Assembly (NCBI GenBank): GCA_003446665.1
Contig: DMCT01000015.1
Location: 21,410 to 31,084, forward strand
Reading direction: 5' to 3'
DNA: 9,675 bases
From: Synergistaceae bacterium
GTDB lineage: Bacteria; Synergistota; Synergistia; Synergistales; Thermovirgaceae
A program made the translations under genes and the position numbers. Numbering within the stretch: the stretch's first letter is position 1; each line of letters begins with the position of its first letter. Below are positions 5,857 through 9,675 of the stretch, in pieces. The notes under the pieces are model-generated. The model searched no databases. It worked only from the letters and a program-made list of their open reading frames with translations, and had not been told where the DNA came from.

Positions 5857-7221
5857 TTGCGAGTTGTCATTGTAGGAGCGGGGGAAGTCGGTTTCAACGT
5901 TGCCGAAAACCTTTCGGCACAGGGACATGACGTGATTGTCGTCGAAAACGACGAAGCTCGTGCGATGAAAGTCGAGAGCGACCTTGACGTGATGCTGGTC
6001 CGCGGTAATGGAGCGCGTCCTCCGGTACTCGAGGAAGCCGGAATAGCCCCCGGTTGTGACGTGGATATACTCGTGGCCTGTACTGATCGCGACGAGGTTA
6101 ATATTCTGGCTTGCTGGATCGCGAAACGAGCCGGCGTAAAAAGAGTCATCTCGCGGGCGAGGGGGCTCGAATATACCGATAGTCCCACCTGGGCCAGGGA
6201 ACTTGGCATCGACGTCATGATCTCGCCCGAACGTTCGGTGGCCCGTGAAATCGAAGAATTGCTTTCGGTAAGTTCTGCTGTCCATACAGCAGAGTTTTTC
6301 GATGGTCGTGCCGGACTTTACGCCTTCAGGGTTTCCGAAGGTTCCCCCATGACAGGAGACACTCTTCGGCGAATAAACCAGCGCTATCCCAGACTCACTG
6401 CACTGATCGCCTTCGTAGAGCGAAGCGGTACAGGGTTAGTCCCCTTTGGGGAAACACAGCTGAAAGCAGGCGACCTTTGCTTCATAGTCACGCTGAGAGG
6501 GCAGGTTCACCAGCTCGAGGAATTGTTCCGCAGGGAGCGCACCGGACAGCTCAGACGCGTGATCATAGTTGGAGGAGGCAAGATAGGATTTCAGGTCGCG
6601 AGAAGGCTCGAGTTGAGGTATCGAGACCTGGATATCAGGCTCATAGACCAGGACAGTGAGAAATGTGACAAGTTGGCCAGAGAGCTGGAAAGGACTATTG
6701 TCCTTTTCGGGGACGGGGCCGACGAAGAACTGCTATTGTATGAGGGTGTGGAGGGGGCCGATGGTTTTGTGACGACAACCGCAAGCGACGAGAGAAACCT
6801 GCTGATGGGGGTCATCGGCAGGGTACATGGGGCTCGTAAAAGCATTGCAGTGGTCAGGAGAAAACCCCTCATGAAACTGGGCGACTACGTTCCAGTAGAT
6901 GCGTTGGTCAACCCTAATCAAGCCCTCGCGTCTTTAATAATGCGTCATGTCCGTTATCCCTCCAGCTCGGGAGCGTTGTCCATAATCGAGAAAATTGATG
7001 CCGAAATGTTAGAGGTAACTCTGCGGGAAGAAAGCCGGATCATAGGAAAGCGCATCAAGGACCTCGGCCTGCCTAAAGGAATATTGCTTGCTCTTGCTCG
7101 CAGGGGTGAAGACGTTTTTGTCCCAATGGGTGACACCGTTCTACAGTCGGGAGACCAAATTGTGCTCTTCGCTTCTTCGGAACAAATGCCGAAAGCTTTA
7201 GAAATACTGGGGGTCAAGTAA
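5857..7221 (+). CDS. trkA: TrkA, cytosolic regulatory subunit of the Trk K+ uptake system
   Basis: This 454-residue protein has two tandem RCK units that bind NAD(H) or other nucleotides and gate TrkH from the cytosol. Unit 1 has a Rossmann fold with GAGEVG at 7-12 and acidic Glu30 closing the ribose pocket, followed by a TrkA_C domain at about 145-225. Unit 2 has GGGKIG at 239-244 with Asp264, then TrkA_C at about 375-454. The length and duplication match classical TrkA (about 458 residues). The start is a TTG: an in-frame TGA at 5848-5850 excludes any earlier start, and R2-V3-V4-I5-V6 is already the first strand. AAGGGG (5841-5846) lies ten bases upstream, a loose spacing, so translation may be modest. 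trkH follows after two bases, indicating a two-gene operon and stoichiometric expression. Confidence 0.95.
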   Translation: MRVVIVGAGEVGFNVAENLSAQGHDVIVVENDEARAMKVESDLDVMLVRGNGARPPVLEEAGIAPGCDVDILVACTDRDEVNILACWIAKRAGVKRVISRARGLEYTDSPTWARELGIDVMISPERSVAREIEELLSVSSAVHTAEFFDGRAGLYAFRVSEGSPMTGDTLRRINQRYPRLTALIAFVERSGTGLVPFGETQLKAGDLCFIVTLRGQVHQLEELFRRERTGQLRRVIIVGGGKIGFQVARRLELRYRDLDIRLIDQDSEKCDKLARELERTIVLFGDGADEELLLYEGVEGADGFVTTTASDERNLLMGVIGRVHGARKSIAVVRRKPLMKLGDYVPVDALVNPNQALASLIMRHVRYPSSSGALSIIEKIDAEMLEVTLREESRIIGKRIKDLGLPKGILLALARRGEDVFVPMGDTVLQSGDQIVLFASSEQMPKALEILGVK

Positions 7222-7223
7222 TC

Positions 7224-8675
7224 GTGCGGTTTCGTGTACTTTTCAAGGTTCTTGGCCTGATGGCGGCCATTATTTCTCTTTTTATGCTTTGGCCCCTTGT
7301 ATGGGCGCTAAAGGATGGTTCAGAAGATGTTAAACCTTTCCTTCTGAGCATCTCCTGCGGCCTTTTAGCTGCAGGGGCGCTTTTTGCCATGGGAAGGCAC
7401 TCCCGCACGCACGATCTTGGCATCAGGGAAGCCTTTGCGGCCGTGTCGCTTTCGTGGGTAATGGCTTCCTGCATCGGGGCGCTTCCATATTTTTTATATG
7501 GAAGCGTACCTACATATACTGAAGCCTTTTTTGAGGCCATGTCCGGTTTTACCACGACGGGAGCCTCTGTTTTCACCAATATAGAAGCAAACCCCAGGGG
7601 CATTCTTTTTTGGCGTGACCTAACCCATTGGCTTGGCGGCATGGGAATCATAGTTTTGAGTCTGGCCGTTCTCCCCTTTTTGGGCATAGGTGGCATGCAG
7701 CTTTATAAAGCTGAAGTACCTGGTCCCACACCGGAGAAACTTACACCACGGATAAGGCAGACGGCTCTTCTTTTGTGGGGGGTCTATCTTCTGTTTTCCG
7801 GCGTGGAAACCGTTCTTCTTATGTTTGGTGGAATGGACCTTTTCGAGGCTTTGACCCATACCTTCGGAACCATGGCCACAGGGGGGTTTTCTCCACTAAA
7901 CGGGAGCATCGGCCAGTACGGCAGCGCCTATATAGACTGGGTCATAACCGTATTCATGTTTCTCGCAGGGGCCAATTTTGCGCTTCACTACTTGATGCTG
8001 AAGGGTAATCTTTCAGCCTGGTGGCAAGATGAGGAGTTCCGATTTTATATAAAAATACTTGCCTTTTCCATAGGAACGGCGACGGCCTTTTTGTATTTTA
8101 GCGGTACTTACCCTACCGTGCTGGATTCCCTGCGCTACGGTGCATTTCAGGTGGTAAGCATAACCACTACCACCGGCTACGTGACGGCGGACTACGAGAA
8201 GTGGCCCTTTTATATCCAGTACCTCCTGCTTTTCCTCATGTTCGTCGGGGGTTGCGCAGGCTCCACTGGCGGAGGTATGAAAAACGTCAGGATCATGTTG
8301 CTCGTAAAGCTGGTCAAAACAGAGCTCCATCGCCTTTTGCACCCAAAGGCCATTATTCCGATACGCTTGGGCAAAAAAGCCATAAATTTCGATGTCATGG
8401 GATCCGTTACGGCTTTTTTCGTTCTCTATATAGGTCTTTTTGCCATAGCGGCCCTTGCAATGGCCGCCCTGGGCGTCGATGTTTTGACAGCCATAGCGAG
8501 TGTCGCGGCCACCATCGGCAACATAGGGCCGGGGCTCGGCACGGTGGGGCCAACGGAAAACTACGCGCACATTCCTTTCCTGGGGAAATGGATATTGTGC
8601 CTGTGCATGCTTTTGGGTAGGCTTGAAATCTACACGGTTATGATACTTTTCCTGCCTACGGCCTGGAGGAGATAA
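7224..8675 (+). CDS. trkH: TrkH, K+-translocating membrane subunit of the Trk system
   Basis: This 483-residue inner-membrane channel-like transporter is of the SKT superfamily, with four M1-P-M2 repeats. The four filter segments are visible: FTTTGAS at 109-115, MATGGFS at 217-223, SITTTTGYV at 312-320 and ATIGNIGPGLG at 429-439. The third-repeat intramembrane loop region is GGCAGSTGGGMKN at 342-354, with Lys353. Arg466 in GRLEIYT is the conserved fourth-repeat arginine that projects toward the pore. The length equals that of typical TrkH (about 483). The start is GTG two bases after the trkA stop, with a GGGGG Shine-Dalgarno (7209-7213) inside the end of trkA, so the genes are almost certainly cotranscribed and may be translationally coupled. 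No defect is visible. The mRNA ends at a strong hairpin directly after the stop. Confidence 0.96.
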   Translation: MRFRVLFKVLGLMAAIISLFMLWPLVWALKDGSEDVKPFLLSISCGLLAAGALFAMGRHSRTHDLGIREAFAAVSLSWVMASCIGALPYFLYGSVPTYTEAFFEAMSGFTTTGASVFTNIEANPRGILFWRDLTHWLGGMGIIVLSLAVLPFLGIGGMQLYKAEVPGPTPEKLTPRIRQTALLLWGVYLLFSGVETVLLMFGGMDLFEALTHTFGTMATGGFSPLNGSIGQYGSAYIDWVITVFMFLAGANFALHYLMLKGNLSAWWQDEEFRFYIKILAFSIGTATAFLYFSGTYPTVLDSLRYGAFQVVSITTTTGYVTADYEKWPFYIQYLLLFLMFVGGCAGSTGGGMKNVRIMLLVKLVKTELHRLLHPKAIIPIRLGKKAINFDVMGSVTAFFVLYIGLFAIAALAMAALGVDVLTAIASVAATIGNIGPGLGTVGPTENYAHIPFLGKWILCLCMLLGRLEIYTVMILFLPTAWRR

Positions 8676-8719
8676 ATATTTCGGGGAGACCTCTTTTCCT
8701 CGAGGCATCCCCGAAATAT
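8676..8719. terminator. Perfect 12-bp hairpin between convergent trkH and LUD genes
   Basis: ATATTTCGGGGA (8676-8687) and TCCCCGAAATAT (8708-8719) are exact reverse complements around a 20-base loop, in which CCTC (8690-8693) and GAGG (8702-8705) can extend pairing. The stem begins at the base after the trkH stop and reaches into the LUD gene stop (TGA, 8721-8719 on minus), so it can serve both transcripts. There is no long U-tract; the outer A/T end of the stem takes its place, so efficiency is uncertain. Confidence 0.7.
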
Positions 8720-9381
8720 CAGTAGCCCAGGGATTCGCCGACGATGAATACGTGGACTTTCCGTCCCATGGGAGGCCGTTCGAGGATCAACGTAGCCCTG
8801 CAAACCCTGCTGGAGCTGTTGCAGTCGATGCAATGACCGGTTTTCGCGCACGGGACATCTATATTCAGCCTGATGGCGTTTGGCGGCGTTGCGGTGTCTT
8901 TTACGCGCTTGATGGCGCTCTCCAGGTCACGACATATCTTGTTGACTCCTATTACGAAAATCAGTGTATTTGTACCCCAGGCCATTCCTGCGACACGGTT
9001 TCCTGTGCCGTCGATATTGACCAGGATTCCGTCCTGGGTTACGGCGTTTGAACTGGTGAGAAAGAAATCGCTCTCAAGCTCTTCCCGGAGGCGGATATTC
9101 TTTTCATCAGGTGACAGGCTGGGGTCCCAGTGGTGGAATATGGTGCAACCTTTCTCCTCAAGAAGTTCCAGTAGGTTAAGCTCACGAATCGTCGATGTGC
9201 CCGGAACGCCGACGGTGGAATTTTCAGGGATAAGATCACATACTGCTTTTGCGGCTTCTTCTGCGGTGGCTACATATGAAGCGGAATATCCCTTGGCGTT
9301 CAGGGCCTTGACGACGGTCTGGCCTATATTGGTGTGGTGCGACTTCCAAACGGGTATGTTTTTTTCCTGCATGAAATTCAT
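8719..9381 (-). CDS. LUD-domain (LutC/YkgG-like, DUF162) protein with C-terminal cysteine motif
   Basis: This 220-residue cytosolic protein of the LUD family includes LutB and LutC of lactate oxidation. This single-gene version, common in anaerobes, has no assigned function. The family core is visible: VGVPGTSTIRELNLLELL at 57-74, DFFLTSSNAVTQDGILVNID ending at 124, GTGNRVAGMAWG at 125-136 and GVNKICRDLESAIKRV at 145-160. The C-terminal motif has cysteines at 178, 184, 187 and 194 (C-x5-C-x2-C-x6-C), which could bind an Fe-S cluster or zinc. The protein ends in VGESLGY, typical of this subfamily. The ATG at 9381 is supported by AAGGAGA (9388-9394) six bases upstream; Met4 is less well spaced. 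No lutA or lutB partner lies in the window, so a lactate role should not be assumed. A gene beyond the right edge could be a partner. Confidence 0.88.
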   Translation of the reverse strand: MNFMQEKNIPVWKSHHTNIGQTVVKALNAKGYSASYVATAEEAAKAVCDLIPENSTVGVPGTSTIRELNLLELLEEKGCTIFHHWDPSLSPDEKNIRLREELESDFFLTSSNAVTQDGILVNIDGTGNRVAGMAWGTNTLIFVIGVNKICRDLESAIKRVKDTATPPNAIRLNIDVPCAKTGHCIDCNSSSRVCRATLILERPPMGRKVHVFIVGESLGY

Positions 9382-9428
9382 GGAATTTCTCCTTTCTTCC
9401 TGGTTTTGTCTGATATCACCGTTTACTT

Positions 9429-9457
9429 ATTTTGGCAGAAAGTGCGTTGGCTTACAA
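9429..9457 (-). promoter_or_regulatory. Candidate promoter for the LUD gene
   Basis: On the minus strand, TTGTAA (9457-9452, 4 of 6) and CAAAAT (9434-9429, 4 of 6) are separated by exactly 17 bases, placing a start near 9422, about 40 bases before the ATG. If this is used, the inverted repeats further upstream are outside the LUD transcript. If transcription starts beyond them, they form its leader. Confidence 0.35.
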
Positions 9458-9464
9458 CGGACGC

Positions 9465-9518
9465 CGATCTGCAGAAGCGAGATTAAGATTTCTCCTTAAT
9501 AACTAGAGATGCAGATCG
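9465..9518. repeat. Inverted repeat with nested hairpin
   Basis: CGATCTGCA (9465-9473) and TGCAGATCG (9510-9518) are perfect reverse complements. Nested inside, ATTAAG (9482-9487) pairs with CTTAAT (9495-9500) around a seven-base loop. On the minus strand this inner hairpin contains AAGGAGAAAT, a ten-base exact copy of the bases forming the LUD gene Shine-Dalgarno region (9488-9497 versus 9385-9394). No ATG, GTG or TTG follows it at a useful distance, so it does not start an obvious gene. Confidence 0.6.
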
Positions 9519-9670
9519 ACGGGAATCATTTCTGTGACTATACGGATTAGCGTGCGTACGTCGGCCCACAGGAATGATAAAACACACCCGACCAACGTGC
9601 TGTGGCCTGCGGGCCGATAAAAAGTGTTTTTGAGCTTTGGCTTTGATATTTTGAATATTTTGGATTTCAT
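9503..9670 (-). CDS. Uncharacterised small reading frame (55 codons), doubtful
   Basis: An open frame runs from ATG (9670-9668) to TAG (9505-9503) on the minus strand. It is also open to the window edge, so it may be the tail of a longer upstream gene. The predicted peptide begins with a lysine-rich stretch in which K recurs every two to three residues (KSKIFKISKPKLK), then has a short hydrophobic segment (STLVGCVLSFLW) and ends in MIPVDLHL. I recognise no family. The frame covers the inverted-repeat region, so the arrangement may be non-coding structure that happens to be open. No good Shine-Dalgarno can be assessed, because only five bases precede the ATG in the window. Confidence 0.25.
   Translation of the reverse strand: MKSKIFKISKPKLKNTFYRPAGHSTLVGCVLSFLWADVRTLIRIVTEMIPVDLHL
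9525..9617. repeat. Overlapping, mutually exclusive inverted repeats
   Basis: Arm set A: 9525-9536 pairs with 9567-9578 over 12 positions, all paired in a plus-strand RNA (one G-U), with a 30-base loop. Arm set B: 9561-9572 pairs with 9606-9617 over 12 positions, all paired in a minus-strand RNA (one G-U), with a 33-base loop. A third option pairs CCACAG (9566-9571) with CTGTGG (9600-9605). All three use bases 9567-9571, so only one can form at a time. Bases 9579-9585 and 9624-9630 add a seven-base dyad, AAAACAC and GTGTTTT. The strand and function are not determined. A structured RNA leader, a palindromic dispersed repeat or a terminator-like region are the options. Confidence 0.55.
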
Positions 9671-9675
9671 GGCAC

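Noticed and set aside
8013..8708. Minus-strand open frame opposite trkH
   Set aside because: It is antisense to conserved filter segments and contains the terminator stem; the translation is basic and unstructured with no family match I can see.
8873..9499. Plus-strand open frame opposite the LUD gene
   Set aside because: It is a serine-rich antisense shadow of the LUD gene extending into the leader, with no start signal or family resemblance.
9561..9631. Rho-independent terminator on the plus strand (GC-rich stem then T-rich stretch)
   Set aside because: The T-run begins about ten bases after the stem, is preceded by an A-run that pairs with it, and no plus-strand gene ends nearby.
9440..9660. 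tRNA, tmRNA or other standard RNA gene in the structured right-edge region
   Set aside because: No T-loop GTTCRA, CCA-end acceptor pairing or known conserved core motif could be found on either strand.
9621..9667. Tandem repeat of TTTGR-like units near the right edge
   Set aside because: The spacing and sequence are too irregular for a true tandem array; A/T-rich composition explains it.

Overview
The window is bacterial chromosomal DNA of moderate GC content, with gene-dense, frequently alternating strands. It carries nine well-supported protein genes: one cut by the left edge and eight complete. I see no rRNA or tRNA gene, CRISPR array, transposase or phage gene. AGGAGG-type ribosome binding sites, GTG and TTG starts, an anaerobe-style LUD protein with a four-cysteine tail, and the TrkA/TrkH sequence style suggest an anaerobic bacterium, perhaps Synergistota or a clostridial relative. 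That placement is an impression from protein style, not a measured result.

Layout. Bases 1-344 (minus) hold the first 114 codons of a CitG-type triphosphoribosyl-dephospho-CoA synthase, starting at GTG. Divergent from it, a DtxR-family metal-dependent regulator (421-918) overlaps by four bases (ATGA) a secreted Slt-type lytic transglycosylase (915-2933). A YbaK-type aminoacyl-tRNA deacylase (2967-3470) follows on the same strand. It meets tail to tail a small stand-alone PPC/DUF296 protein (3467-3889, minus), and the two genes share one palindromic CTAG as their stop codons. A TauE/SafE permease (4004-4759) is divergent from the PPC gene, with closely packed candidate promoters between them. 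A cytosolic L-asparaginase (4776-5765, minus) converges on the permease gene. The K+ uptake pair trkA-trkH (5857-8675) is divergent from the asparaginase and has a two-base gap and non-ATG starts on both genes. A perfect 12-bp hairpin separates trkH from the converging LUD-domain gene (8719-9381, minus).

The right end (about 9382-9675) has no recognised protein family. It contains a plausible promoter and Shine-Dalgarno for the LUD gene. Upstream of these lies about 150 bases dense in inverted repeats, some mutually exclusive because they share the same bases, and an uncharacterised 55-codon minus-strand reading frame across the same stretch. This is the least explained part of the window. 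It could be a structured leader RNA, a dispersed palindromic repeat, or the decayed or small gene upstream of the LUD gene.

How the genes work together. TrkA and TrkH form one K+ uptake system. The DtxR-type regulator and the transglycosylase are probably co-translated. The remaining genes are mostly single-gene units (tRNA proofreading, asparagine use, anion export, cofactor synthesis) without an obvious shared pathway. I did not find a convincing new multi-gene system. The best leads are the right-edge structured region and the regulator-transglycosylase coupling.
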